Source: Limanda limanda
Lineage: Eukaryota; Chordata; Actinopteri; Pleuronectiformes; Pleuronectidae
Length of the DNA stretch: 64,000 nt
NCBI RefSeq assembly: GCF_963576545.1
Contig: NC_083638.1
Span: 24,886,090-24,950,089 of the forward strand
Direction: 5' to 3'
Shown here in pieces: positions 1-55,300 of the stretch (position 1 is the first letter of the stretch; each line of letters begins with the position of its first letter). The notes under the pieces were generated by a model. That model saw only the letters and a program-made list of their open reading frames with translations. It ran no database searches and had not been told where the DNA came from. Both the position numbers and the translations under genes were made by a program.

Positions 1-1
1 A

Positions 2-41169
<41,168 letters not shown>

Positions 41170-42609
41170 AATCTGCTCTCGGAACAAAAGAGCCGACGGC
41201 TGACTGCTTCCCTCCCAACAGCATGAGAAACCTGCAAGAGCTGCAGGATTTTTACATGTCAATACAATAACAACAACACTTCAACACATACAGATTTATA
41301 GACTGTAGACTATAGGGTTAATATTAATAATAATAACAGCAATACATAAAAGTGATGTCAGTGGTCAGCCATAATAACAGAACTATGATGTAATAATAAC
41401 AATAGTAATATTAATGCTAAAGCCAATTTAGAATGTTTCCGACGATATTCTTCATTCTAACCATATCCTCTGTATTTGTGGGAAACTCTTGTGTGAAACA
41501 AATCTTCCTTCTGTCACTTGCTGCACATGTGTATACAAAATAAAGCCCGTGATTAAAAAAAAAATGACGACAAACCAGCAAACCTAAAAAAAACACTCCA
41601 GACCAACACGTGACAGGTGTTAGTGTGATCACAAATAAATGAATAGGTTAATAATAAAAATAAACAGGCGTGTTTGGCTTCCTGAGGGTCCGTGTACGGT
41701 GGATGTGTTTTATTTAAAGCTGAAGGTTCAGCACAAGTGAACCTGATGTGATGAATAAACAACGAGGACCTCTAACACTCAATTACAACAAAGGAGCCGC
41801 TGTCGAGCTGTACCCGAGCGCCCCCTAGCGGAGCAAACGCAGTCCCTGCCTGGGTTCCATGAATCAGGTGGTGTGTAGTAGTGGATGGACTCTAAATAAT
41901 ATTTGACAATTTCACTCTATAAAATGCTTTTCGCTCTGTATTCAGGCTACGTCAAGAAAAGGGATTTAATGATCATCTAGTCAGCTCATTTTTTTGTTGA
42001 TTTCACATTATTTTATGTGAAATATTATAAACATACTGTAAAAATACCATCATCAGTATCCAAACGTCCATGGTGACATCTTCCATATTTTATTTGTGTG
42101 ACCAAACAGTTAAAACTCCAAATATATTCACTGTACAGCTGAGGACAATAACAATAACAACAACAGCAGCATGGCATGATACAAATTGTAACGTTGCTGT
42201 AATTTAAAGCTACTGTTGTCAATGTAAGTGGATGGTGGACAACGTTGAAATATGGCTGTGTAGCATTTATATTTACATCTGCAAAGAGATGCAATATTTC
42301 ACACGTTATATGATAAATAAAAAATACCCCTATAACAAAGCTCTACAACACTATACTCTGGGTCCCCCTACTGGATCAAACAGGCGTTTCAGCTCCCCCA
42401 CCAACCGTACCTCTTATTGTACAGTATCCAGTCAAATCAAATTACCAGGATAACCTGCTTAATAGTGATAAAGAATATTGTGCTTCTGAACCAAGAGGGA
42501 GCACGTGAAGTGAAATTAAAAGTAGGCTTGATAAAGCACCTTGAGGGAGATCACATTTGATAGAAGGGTTCTGTTTCTCAGAGTACTGGACCCTTTAAAA
42601 CAAAATTCC

Positions 42610-42870
42610 ACCACACACATTTAAGAAAAAGGTCATGGTCAATTGTGTCAAAGTTCACTGACAAGGAGAAGTCAATGTGTATCTTCAACAGAGCGGACTC
42701 ACTACTGTTCTGAGCTCTGGAAATGCACCGGAGTTATTAAAGATGTTGAAATAAGTCGGAAGTAGGAGGAGACCTGGGAGAAAACCTTTTCTAAAATCTT
42801 GAAAATAGATGGCGACCTGGAGATAGGCCTGCAGTTGAGGTCACTTGAATCGAAGCAAGGTTCTGTTCTG
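42610..42870 (-). mobile_element. LINE reverse-transcriptase relic
   Basis: Read on the minus strand from about 42850, one frame gives LNCRPISRSPSIFKILEKVF. This corresponds to the N-Y-R-P-I-S...SKILEK region of L2/Rex-type reverse transcriptases. After stops and a frame change the words STESALLKIHIDF and NFDTIDH follow, matching the downstream H-S-T-E-T-A-L-L-K and A-F-D-T-I-D-H motifs. The spacing is right but the frame is broken several times, so this is a dead fragment. Confidence 0.72.
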
Positions 42871-42930
42871 TTGTGTGTGAATCATGGTCAGATTAAGGGG
42901 ATAGATTTGACTGATGGTGACATTTGATGG

Positions 42931-43060
42931 ACAGAATTCTGAGATTAAAGTCAGAATTCTGAGAAAAAAGTCAGACTTCTGAGTTTAAAGTCAGACTTCT
43001 GAGTTTAAAGTCAGAATTCTGATATTAAAGTCAGAATTCTGAGTTTGAACTCAGAACTCA
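42931..43060. repeat. 20-bp unit minisatellite
   Basis: Six and a half tandem copies of the unit TCAGAATTCTGAGTTTAAAG in perfect 20-base register, with a few substitutions (GACTTCT for GAATTCT, AAAAA or ATATT for AGTTT). Each intact unit contains the palindrome GAATTC. Confidence 0.92.
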
Positions 43061-43152
43061 CTTGTTTTTTCCACAGTTACCCTAATTCTCTTCCGTAAAT
43101 ACGGCGACTCTCCAAAATGCTAAAGTAGAGGCTTCACATGACACTTCACCAA

Positions 43153-43168
43153 CCAATGGATGACGTCA
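43153..43168. promoter_or_regulatory. CCAAT box and CRE palindrome
   Basis: CCAAT at 43153-43157 is followed three bases later by the perfect CRE palindrome TGACGTCA at 43161-43168. Such pairs are typical of promoters. Which transcript they would serve is unknown; they lie about 2.4 kb from the igdcc3 start and 3.1 kb from the ano5 start. Confidence 0.4.
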
Positions 43169-46059
43169 CGATGAGGTTGCCACTAAATAGTAAGTACTTG
43201 CAGTTTATTGTTAAATTCAAAATGTTCTTATATAATTAGCTACAGATTTGTCTACGTGTGTGTGTTTTCTTAAACTGCAGTAATTTAAAACTTAACAAAG
43301 ATTAGCTTTCCCATCAATCCACTGATGCCGAATCCTGACAACATAACTGAAAAATATACAAAGTTACCCAAAGCTCCCTGCTAGCTAACATAGCAACTAG
43401 TTGTGTTCAACACGTAAAGCATTTAATTATAGATACAGCATTTTGTTGGTAAGGTAAAAATGCTCTAATATTAGCACCCAGAGCTTTACAGTACTCACAC
43501 AAGCATAAAGACAGCTAGCATTGTAACACTGTTAGCATTCTGACGTGTTAGCATGCTAGCGCTAGCGAGAACTAGCCGGTGACTCATGTCTGTTCGTCAC
43601 ACACAAAGTGCTGCGATATAAACGTGTCTGACCTGCTGCCCGGTGAGAGGTCAGTGGACAGTCGGTCACCGTCAGCTGTTCTCAGGTGTCATGTCTGTGC
43701 CTATGGTCTGTACTGTTGTCACAGGTAAACAACAGGGAGATGTCTCACTCTGCCTTAAAGTAACGGAATACAACTATGGACCAAACGGAGGTCACAAGAA
43801 AAGATTTCACATTTCTTTTAAGTCCATTACTATTTTTTTCCTTGGAAAAACTCTGCTTTCATTCCTGTGTTTAAAGTAAACCTTGCTTTAGTTACAACTG
43901 GGTCTCCAGGTTCACATTAATTTTATTATTGATCATTGTGATTATTATTTTCTGGATGAATTTTCAAAAGGGCCAACGTGAAATCTTTAAATTTCATATT
44001 CTGTTTGATCAGGAGTCTAATCCCCAAATAATTATGTTTACTTTGTTATTTACAAAAGCTGCTGGGAATATTTTTTAATTCAAAAAGAGACCAAAACTCT
44101 TTGATGATAAAAATAGGTGCAGATGAAATAAGTCCCAAAATATTCACAGAAATTTGAATTAGACATTTATTTGGGAGTGGACTTTGATTGGGAGCGTACT
44201 GAAGCACCTAAATGTGTATTCAATAGTTTAACTGTGTTCACTTTACAGACTGATGTCCTAGTTAAACATTATAATGAAGTCTTAGGCTTCATGATACTAT
44301 AATGAATTCGTCATTTGATGTGTCTTTGTGGAAAGTCATTTTATTCTTTGTACATGTGCCTCTGTACTTCACTTGGACTAAACGTTGCGATTTGTACTGT
44401 TATCCTGGTAATTCTGGTTAAGTGAAGAATCTGAGTACACCCCAGACAATGACTCTAGAATTTAATAGGGTGGTTTTACATGTTTTTGGAAATAATCTTC
44501 ACTACTGGATTATTATTCAGGGAGTTTGGGGTTTGGGCCGGGGCCATTAAGAGTCATTAAGAGAGCATCAGTATCAGCTGGAAACTGCAGGTGATCTTTT
44601 GGTTGGGGACAGTTTACACCAATTAAGGCCGTCGTTGGTATTTGTTTAATCTGCTGAGTGGAGCATTTCAATCCAGAGAGGCCAGCCTCCCCATTAACCT
44701 CTGCTATTGGTGCAGTGTGGTTTGTAAGTAGTTGAGCTGGTCTGTGCATTCCCACAGCTGCTCGGAGGGAGACTGTGCTGACAAGGATTGTGGTGATTGT
44801 GTAGTGTTGAGAGTGGTATGGGATTATAAATATTTTAACAGTTGCAGTGTAATGGAATTGAAACAAGATGGACAACAATGTGAGTGTGGAATCTTAGCAT
44901 GCCCTTGCCATGCCCTGTGAAGCTTTATAGTGTTCATTGATCCACAGCTGAGGCTTCTGTTTATTAGTATACATGTATACACTCTGAGGACCATGCATCC
45001 AACACCATTTACACAGGCCTGAACCGCTGCATTCATATTTAATAAATCAATGACTCCAAGGCTTTATTGATCAGTTTCAAGCCAACAATAAGAGCGACTT
45101 TGGGGTTACCAGGTTGTGAAAAACCCAGTCACCATGTTTCCTGCTGATGGATCATTATAGTCAATCATGTCATGCAGATGTGGCATTAATCATGGCTGCT
45201 AAACTATTAATGCCACTGTTATACATGCTGATAAAGTCATTAATAAAGAATCATTCCTTTTTTTCAACAAACCACTAATGTCATCTGCATGGTATTACAG
45301 TATAAATATTAAATTGACTTTTTACAATCGAGTTTTTACAATAATCTGTCAAGCCTGCAGTAACTAGAGGGTTATAGTCCACATGATCTATCCAAGGCTC
45401 TAGGAACTAATACATGCGCAACAAGATAATTTTCATTCTATAGCTACTAATGTGCACCATAGTTGTCAAAGAGACAGGCCCATCCTATTGTTCGGTGTTC
45501 TAAGGTCTTTTGAGCCTTGGTGAAGGAAAGTACTCTCAAGAGGTGTGTACACTGCTGCAAAGGGCTGATATACAGTAAGTAGAGATACTGCAATTCAAAC
45601 AGACTGTATTTATATATAACTATTAAGTTTAGTGAACAGGAAATTAAGAAAGTGAGAGAGAGAGACAGACTCTGCTACATTTAATTTGTTGATCAATAAC
45701 AACTATATTGGCAAATATTTTGATAGTTCATAGATTGTTTTTTATTTATAACTTTGAGTACATGTGATATTGCAATATTGTAAATGACCACACGGTGTCG
45801 TCGTCGTATTGAGGACTATAGACTTAGTGTTTGTGTTTGACTTTTATCTTGAAAGGTCGTGCAGGTTGACTAACAGAGTCGTGCTGCTTTTTGATCACAT
45901 AACTTAGAAAAACATTATTTCAAAACAGGTCATAGGTTAAGAAACGATTCCTCTCTCACCCTCTCTCCCACATCTCTCTCTCTCTGCCCTCCTCCTCTTC
46001 CTCACCAATTCGCCGACAGAAAATAAACCCCCTGCCACTCCCCTTTTATGTGCCTGCAT

Positions 46060-46295
46060 GGTCTCCTCGGGCAGCGCCAGGGAGTCCAGCCGGGCGCAGT
46101 TCCAGTCATAATGAAGAATATGATCCGTCTGTAATCTATCGATTGAGGGATCGGACTCATTGAGTGAGATCGGCCGCTGGTGTGTGGATGGTGGAGACAT
46201 CCGTCTACCTCTCGGGATCACGGCGGCATCTTCTCCGCCTTCCCCCACTTTCCTGAGAAGGTGAAGCGGCCTCTATAATAACAGCGTCCGCCGCT
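46060..46295 (+). promoter_or_regulatory. ano5: ano5 5' untranslated/promoter-proximal region
   Basis: CpG content rises from about 46010 to 46330 relative to the flanks. An in-frame stop (TGA, 46254-46256) lies upstream of the start with no ATG between, which supports the chosen start. A short upstream ATG frame of eight codons including its stop (46111-46134) would be a uORF if transcription begins before it. Confidence 0.4.
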
Positions 46296-46371
46296 ATGAG
46301 GCGAGTAACGGGGAAGGCGAAGGATGAAACTTTGATCGAGCTGCAGAGCGCCACGGATTTAGAGACCACAG
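46296..46371 (+). CDS. ano5: ano5 exon 1: N-terminal start
   Basis: 76 coding bases, 25 codons plus one base, reading [20 protein letters not shown] then DLETT. The ATG context has G at -3, and an in-frame TGA 42 bases upstream with no intervening ATG fixes it as the first start in frame. Donor is ACAG|GTAATT. The residues do not resemble the human N-terminus I recall, as expected for this fast-evolving region, so this exon rests on frame, splice phase and position. Confidence 0.7.
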
Positions 46372-49300
46372 GTAATTAAACAAAGCAATGCGCTCATTTA
46401 ACATTTAACGAGGTCTGAGGAGATCATAAGGGAATCTATGGCATCATGTGTCCTATTCTTATATCGGCAAAAGTGCTGTTATTTACTGCCTCTGCTTTGA
46501 AGAACACGTTTCCATCATGGAGCCTCTATAGAACACTATTATAGCAAAGCATGCAACTTTAAAGAAACAGTGTAACCTCACAATCCAGTGAAAATGTCCT
46601 TATTTTAAGATGTATTTTTTAAGTCATTTTAGTGCCAGAATGTCAATTTGAAATTTGAGTGTCACTCTTTTACATATAACATGGTTATTTTTCATTTGCG
46701 CATGTTTCTTCCACAGCATAATTAAGATATTAGGGCTGGGCAATAAAACAAGATCAATATTCTAATTATCACAATGCATTTTTAATCAATATCCATATAA
46801 CAGAAGTCCAATATGTATGGCAACATATTGCTTATACATTAGAGTGAAAATATATCACATATTGATCTACCTCAGGGTTATCAAATGTTTTGTTGTTTAT
46901 CTAGTGGAGGAAAAATCAGGCTTCAAAGAAATTGAATACAGGCCTACAAGATCGACTCTTTAAAAAAAAAGTTGTGAACCTTGTGGTAGTTTGGCAGCTG
47001 TTGACGTCATGTGTCTGCATGAAGTGGTGGAGTTTGTGAAGGATATGATATAGGGTAATCACAGTCAGAGGTCAGAGGTCAACAAGCAGGATTAACCCAC
47101 ACTTTAAATTTAAACTGGCTTATGTGTGCATCGTTATAAAGCGAGTGATAGCAGTGATCCTGTAGCACAAACATACACAATAGGTGTTTGTGTGTGCGTA
47201 CTGTACAGTCTTGTGATTTGCACGGCAGGAATGTGCCTTAAAACCTGTGACTGTGGATCACTGAGGCAGATTTGTACCTTTCAGACATCTTCCTCTCCAT
47301 TTTTTATTTTCAATGGAGATTAGGTTAAACTGGCAAAAGGGCAAAATGGTCCCAAGTGATCACCCGAGTAAAGAAATCCATGTTCTCCTCCTGCTCGTGA
47401 GTATTTGTGTACATATTGGATTACGTTGTCTGAGATATTCGGCCTTCACTGACTAAACATCAAACCACTCTCAGCCTGTGGTTTCAGACAGCGTGCTCAC
47501 TCATACTCATGACATTAGTGTGATGGAGCTGAAATGGCTTGTCATTATTTGTTGTTGTCGTGCACACTAATCACCAGTGGAGTTAAAAGTAATGGTTTGT
47601 GCTTTCACAGAGGACTTCATCTCAATAGTGGAGGGCTGTGGTCTATTAAGGCCAGAATTATCTTACCCATGGTTGAACAGTTTGTGAAGATGACATACCG
47701 GACCTGTCAAACTGAGGAAAGAGCAGTTTGCACAAATAAGCCTGGATTTTCCATGAATCATTCCCCATAGGAAAACAGTGAAATGTTTAAAAACACATCA
47801 ACACCTCGCAATGTTTAAGAAATTTAAGAAAACTGTGTGTGTGTTTTCCCTGACCCATGCCACATCCTTCCACTAAGTTTCATGGAATCAGCCTGTAGCT
47901 CTTGTGTAACCTTCCTTAAAAACACAGAAAAGAAACTGTCTGTGGTAAAGATTAGCTGATCTACCATAACGAGAGGCTCAACTAAAAGTTCTTAACAGTG
48001 CATGAATTCAGAAAATTATTTTCCCCTCAGGTTAGTCTGATGTACTCTGAAGTGTCCAGTGTCTGCTGATATTATTTCCCAACAGTTGTATTCCCACTTA
48101 CATAATACACGTCTCACTTATCTCGAGGGATTAAAATTCCTCATTTTAACCAGTATTATCCTCTCACTGATGCTTTAAACTCTTTTTAAAACTGTAGTAG
48201 CCAAAGCACAGAAGTCTGGAGACGTCTAGTTATCGTGTCGAAATCGGTCAGGAGGCAATTTCCAGCAGAAATCTGGAGTTTGGGATCCATAACATGAAAA
48301 GTAAAGCGCACATGAAGAGTCGGCCTTCTCTAAATACAGTTAGTGTGTGGCGTGTATTGACTGTCCTTATCTTTTGAGCCCTGCTTGTCAAAACACAAGA
48401 TGACTTGAGTGTATTGCAAAAGTCTGCTGCTCTTGTGATAAGAGCAGTGCTGCATTTTACAGAAGACAGTTAAGACACCAAAGTTTGCACTTAGTCTTAA
48501 AATAAAAGTAAAAAATAGTTTTTTAATCTCTGCTCTTAATGGAGCCTTTATGATTAGAGGCGGTATATTGGTCAATTCATTATATTGGTCAATATTGCCC
48601 TATCACAGATATATCTGTGTCGTCTCATATGATGTCTGATTTATGCAGATTTTTTGAGAACAGCAATAGTGCTGCAAATTAATGCTTATTTGGCATTTTT
48701 CTTTGTTTCCTTGGCTTTATTTTTCATGTCGTCATCAAAACATAATTTCTCTTGGTTTGGCGTTGGCCTGGTGACCGACCAGACCTGCATTATCATAGGT
48801 TGAACCTTAAAGGGACATGAAACATCCTGATGATTTGTTTCCGAGCATTCACTTTGAACCACTCTGTCGAGTGAACATAATTAAATCTCAGAGCTTTTCA
48901 GTTTCTAATTCCCCCCCACGTTGTTGTGTTAATCAGTTGTTTGTTAATAAAGACACGTGCCTGCTTTTTCTGGGTGAGCCGCGGGTTAATGAACTGTCCC
49001 TCGTACTGCAAAAGCTTTGTTCAGGCTCTTATCAGAACAGACCTGCAGCTTCCTGTGACAGAGGAGGGCGTCTGTCTTCACATTGCTTTATGTGTTTGGA
49101 GTGTTGCCTCTTGTTCGCAGGTGGCCAAACACAGATTAATAGAAGGTCGTGAGTGATGTCCTTCAGCTGGATGAACACCAGATGTACTGTGACATTATTT
49201 ACAGTGTGGATGGTGTCTAAACCTAAAACACCACAACACCTCCAATACAGAAGGTACTTGTTGGTGTCATATAAATTCAGTGAGTGTTTTAAATTGGACT

Positions 49301-52300
49301 AAAAGCTTTTCAGTGTTTTTCTTTTCTGCATCTGCTGAAGAAGGTCCGGTAATTTTTTGAAACAAATGACTCACATTATGAGGAATTTCCTTCCATTTAG
49401 GGAGATTTCACTTCGCTATCTGCCCCCGGGTCAGTGAATTTATCTTCCAGTCAGAGGTGAAACAGAGCCAAAGAGTTGCTATGGAAACAGACCTTGTGAT
49501 GTCATTACCCTCTCTGATGGAGGCATGATACTTAATCAGACTTAGAGAGCAACCAAGTTTTCCCCTCGGTGAACTAGAGGACAGCTACAGTCGATTTATT
49601 TGTGCCATTTCATTGTGTTTCTTTATAGAATTTGTTTTTCTTAGATTAAAGTAAAATGCTCTGTGCCTCTCTTTGCTTTGGCCTGATTGGCCTTTTTGCA
49701 CATGTACAGGAAACACTGAGTTTTATGTGGCAGCTCTTTAATGAGAGACTGTGCCTGACGGAGCTATATTTATCATTGTACAGTATCGTTTGATAAATGT
49801 TGACTAATCTGATTATAGAGCGACAGAAACGAGCATGAATTTATGAACCTGCCGTCTTACATGAATCATATCCAAGAAAAACAAAGCCAGAAAACCACTG
49901 GGTTCTGTCTGTGTTGACCAGTTTTCCTTGTAGAGAGTCGCTCTCCTCTTTTCTAAAACATGCATTTCTTAACATGGTATTTTTAGTACGCTGTGTTGTG
50001 TGTTTGGAAGATAATACATTGCTCTCTGGGCCCTGAACACAGCCTCTTGTGTACGCGTTTGTGGTATTTATAAACTAATCAAGCCTTCCGGGGATTGTCA
50101 GGAAATATGCCCTTGAGACGGCAGCATCCTGATGATAAGAAACTAATTCATACGCTTGACTTCGTAAAAAAAAAGGACGATTGGGATGGGGTTGTCCATT
50201 TGTCCCCTTTTTATGAACACCCGTGAGGAAATCTTTTAACATTTTGCACAAATGTCAACTTGGACTAGAGGTTAAACTGAATAGTATATGGGGTCAAAAT
50301 CTGATGTCACGGTGAACTCATAAAACATGTTTTCAAGAATTATCACTCGAATTATGACCAAATACTATTATCCTTTTAATACTAGTACTTGTCCATCTGT
50401 ACAGTTTTCCGTCTCATTCTCGTCAACTCAATATCCCAGGCATTGAGGGAATTTTCCTCAAATTGGTCACCAAAATACCATTAACATTAAAAAATAAAGT
50501 GCTTAGATTTTGGTGCTGAAAGTTCAGGGTCATGCTGAACTCAGGTTCCTCTCATTCTTTTGAATGCGATACATCAGGAACACTAGGAGGGGATTTCATA
50601 TATTATATTACATAATTAAATGGAGCAGTTTGTGAACTTTTCTCTTCTTATAGTCAGCTGACTCAACAGGAAACATGCTGAAGGAGATAGGATAGAGAGG
50701 ATGTCATGTCATAGAGGACTTAGGTCAAGACCACGCTCAGTATATTGTGGTTTCATAGCTGCATGATGAAAACACCATCTACAACACAACCAAGAATTAT
50801 TTTAATGTTTTGTTAATGACCTGTCATTATTTCTCTTTTCTCCGTTAATATCTGCCACATCTGTTTCTCACACATCTGTCATGAATAGAACTCCTGCCTC
50901 CAGGGAGAGTCTGTGACATGTCTGTGTCACTTCCCTTCAGAGACGTCATAATCTCGAGCTGTGATGTGTGTTTGAGGAGTTACCAGGAAAAACAGATTGT
51001 AAGAGTTTTCAATCTAATAAAAGGAGATTTATGTGTTTGACAGGAGTAAGATTCCAAATATTTTAGTAGCACACCAGTTATACAAGTAAAACTGTGTTGA
51101 GTTAAGTAAGTGATAGAGGTGGTCTGGTATAAATTTTCACTTCCTGATACCGATTCAGATACCTTTGTACCGATCTAATATTAGTGCATTTAGAAAAGTG
51201 AATTTTTTGTTGTATGCACCTGCCTCAGGTCAAACCTTTTGAAAAACAAATCCACACAGAGAATGAATGTCATAAAACTTATTTTATTATTCTGAAATCA
51301 TAACTGAAGAGGAACACAAATTGAACACTTACTTCCTTTAAATTGAAATCTAAATGTTTTATGATATTGCGAGTATTGGTCTGACGTAAGTGCCACCCCT
51401 CGAAACTGAAGTGTTAAATACAGCACATGTCAGGTCGATACAGTGATAAAATTGCATTGACATTTTAGCTAGCTGTGGCTAATGCTACACTTCGGGTAAT
51501 CACGTAGTCTTTGCCGCTCTAAAAGCAATATTTCCAAGTGGCAATACAGTTCACCTTCTGTTTTGAAGCAGTTAAGAAGAAGGGATTTCCAGGAAAAGAA
51601 AAGGTATCAGAAGTTTATCAGGGTGAAACTGATATACATTGAAGACGTGTTGTCAGATCAGTACATAAACTAATGTACCCACCAATTCCCCATATGCCAT
51701 TTTTGGTAGTAGGCAATAACAATGAAGTACAACTACAGAAATAGAATAAAATATATAAATATTATATTATGAGATAAGGATATTGATTACATAAGACATA
51801 ATACAAATGTAATATCTAATACTAGGGAACTTACATACACTTTAAAATATTGCACAGTTGTGTGCGTGTAGGTTTGTGTCGTGTGCAGTGTCTGTGTTTG
51901 TCGAATTGCACAGGGCTGATTGCAGGGTTGTTAAACTGGGTGGTGCCAACCTCACGGACGAGCTACACAAGAGTCAGTACCGAGCGGTTCGGCTCATTTT
52001 AAAGCTGTTTTTTTCACTGAGTTAAATTTACATTTTGCAGCACACCACGAGCACTGCTTGTTACTGTGCTGCAGATGGAAATCCTGGTTGATTCCTGCAG
52101 CCGTTAAAATCTTCCTATGGGCTTTGAAGTTCTTTATTTTCTATGAGACTTTTATGTCCAATCAGGCCCATGGCTCTGTTTTACGAGAACAATTCTTTGA
52201 TGCATTTTACAATCAAGAATTTCTCGGCTCTCACTGCACGTTTACTTCTCCTGACCTGCAATTTAATACTTCTTCCTAACCTGTGTCTGTGTGTCCTTTT

Positions 52301-55300
52301 TTAAAGATGGTCCTGCAGTGTTGACTGCATTCACGATAAACCTGCTCTCAGGTACGGGCAGATCGGAGGCTTTATGTGATGCCTGTCTGTCCGTCCTCGC
52401 CCCATCATCATCCTCCTTATCCCCAGCCGTCTCTCTTTTCATCCATTTGCTCAGGCTGAACGCTCCTCAGTAGCTGCCCTATATTTCTCGTTGTGTTTTT
52501 GCTTTTAATTTCGTTGCTGTGTTCCGGTTTGTCTGTTAATCACACCCAGATGTCTGTTTCTCTATCTGATCTCTCAGCTTCTGGCTGCAGCTGCAGAGCC
52601 GGGCTGCTGGAAGCTCAGTGTGCTGTGTTCTGTGTTCATGGCTGGGAAGTCAAATCGGCATGGATGCATGCTCTCATATACTTTAATGTGACACATGCAC
52701 ATGGTCAGGTTACAATTAGGGCTGGTGTAACTTGTGCAGAGATATAACTCAACTCAACCATGACATTTTTTATATTTAACAACGTTATAATTTGACACAG
52801 TTGATTTTGAAGGATGGTAAAGTTACAGACACTGTTATAGGGACTTTTATCCTTGACACATACAACTGGTGTACAGTGGTGGAAGAGGTATTGTGATCTT
52901 TCATTTAATTTAAAATAGTAGCAAGCATTTTGAAGCTGCTCAGATTTCTTTCTTTAAAGTTATTAATAACTCTTTGTCAAATTCTGCGTTTAGGATAAAA
53001 ACGTAAAATACAAACTGAACCTAGTACAAAACTTGAGTAAATCTCTTTCCATCACTGCTGGTGAACATGTGCGTTTATAAAGTGTCATGTGTCAAAAATA
53101 CAAGTTTATGATGACTCCTTAATGGATGGAAGAATATGCATTATGTAGTGTGCTTGTGTGTGGGTTAATGGGTGTGTGTGGGGGCGGCTGACATATTCGT
53201 TCACGTCCTCTTGCCAGACAAACACTAGACACTGGATGTCAGTTCAGATTTGGAAACACTGGTTCCCACATGTTGTGATGAATCACTCTCAGATACAGTG
53301 AAGAGGTGACGCTCTCCTTACTCATACAAAAAGAGACTGTGGAGCAGTAAATATGCAGCTCATGTTGGGGCTATGATCCAGAGGGCCAGCTAGAGGAGGG
53401 GGATCTAAAGGGAATATCGAAGTCTTCTGGTTGCAGTGATTAAGGTTTTGAATTGATGCAGCTCGTCAGTCGTGGAATTTTTTCGTGTGGAGAGAAAAGG
53501 AACAGCCTCTGCTGTGTTTTTTTTACACTGCATGATCAGCACAAAACTGTCAATGGCTCCCTATTCTCATATATTGTGGGCCTGATTGTGGCCTACTGTA
53601 GAGTTCGCCTGCTAATATCTTAAATTACTCAGGGTGAGGGAGAATCGTCGGGCTGTGATCACTCCTTGCTTGCTTGCAGGGCTCTGTAGATCTGACACAG
53701 CAGTTTTGAACCTATTGTCTTAGAAACACGGACAGATCTCTATGAGCCTGTTCTTTTCCATGGGAATACACTTGGTCCAACATGTTGTTTACTTTAAGAG
53801 AGGATTTGAGGGCTAAGTGGGAGGACATGTGTAATAATCCCTCTCTGTATCTCATAAGCTGCTTTCAACCATGCTCTGGAGTCCGGACATTTTCCTGGCT
53901 GAGAGGGAGAATGCAAATGTGACTGTATCAGTTACTCCTGACATTTTCCGTAACTTTTACAGCCAGTCCAGCTAGTAAAATGTCCAGGAAATGCCTTAGT
54001 GAGCCCATGTAATAATACATGGGAACATGGGAAGGATGCAAAAGTATCCGAACCAATACAAATATTTCAGGATGAAGAAGAGGAGCCATACAGAAGAGGC
54101 AGATGAAGATGTCAACAGTGAGCTTTGGGTGATGACGGCCGATAGTGGTGTCAATGGGTTGTAAACAAAAAACCTTTATGTCCTGCCTCCTGTATGCTCT
54201 AACAAGAGGCCCCCCCTCATCTTAACGTTACGTACATTGTCTTGTTGTTGTGAAAGCATCTGACCCGGACAATCTCCTGTTGCTACCTCATTTGTGAAGG
54301 ACAAACTCCGGACATTTTCCGGAGTTCATGTGTGGAAACGGCTGTTGTGAGACATCAGATCACAAGCAAGGAGAAATAACTATATCTCACTCATGTTAGT
54401 CTGGGCTTTGACAACAGCTGACTAATGGGACCTTAGTTCTCATCTTGTTGGTGGTTTAAAGTTTCATTTTAAAGCTGAGCCCATCCCCCATATTGCTGGA
54501 ATAAGTTTTTTTTAACAAGTTGCCATTCTGCTGGTGGATGATCACATGAGAATGTGTCACCTGCTGTAAATAGCAGCTGATGTGTAATTGGGTCACTTGG
54601 GTGAAAAGTGTTTGAATAAACTTACTGTAAGTAAGAGTTTTAAAGCTAATTAGTAAATAGCCTGGATGAATAACTTTGCTGTTTCAATAAACAGTGGACG
54701 TTTCAAGTGAGTTATTTAGTCATTCTGTCTTCACTGTCCTGTTTGCTGCTCAGTTCTACACTCTGTGTATGACCCCTGTCATTCATTTGTTCCTCAGTGG
54801 AAGTAGATATAACACACTGCTGGCCCTTTGCTTCTGTTTGCTCAGGCTCTCCAACCAGGATCTGAGTGCCGCCTGTGCACAGTTGGAGTCAGGACAAACA
54901 AGTAGAGAAAGATAAAAAAAAGGAAAGAGGGGAAAAAAACGCTAAGAAGAAAGAAAATACTCAGCTGCGGAGTGAACGATGCTTCCCACGAGCCCAGTAG
55001 AAAAATTACACTGTCATTTGCCCTTTGTGTACCTCAGAGATTCCTGTGGTCCCACTGAAATGCCTTAGTTACACAGCTTTTTAAGTAAGTCTGCATAGAA
55101 ACACCACCGCCCCTCTCTCATTGGCTCACACTGCTGTCTGTCAGACCACTGTCTAATCAGAGGTGGCCGTTTGTGCTCGTCTGGGCTGAAGCTGAAGGAG
55201 GCTGGAGATCTTTGTCTCCTTTGTTTTCTGAGCGTGTTTCATCCAGGGGGAGGCTAGATGGACTCCTGATACAGCAGCCATCTCAGTCCCTGGTCCCTCC

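Noticed and set aside
42931..43060. Regularly spaced repeats that could suggest a CRISPR array
   Set aside because: The 20-bp units are contiguous with no spacers, and the locus is in a vertebrate genome; this is a minisatellite.
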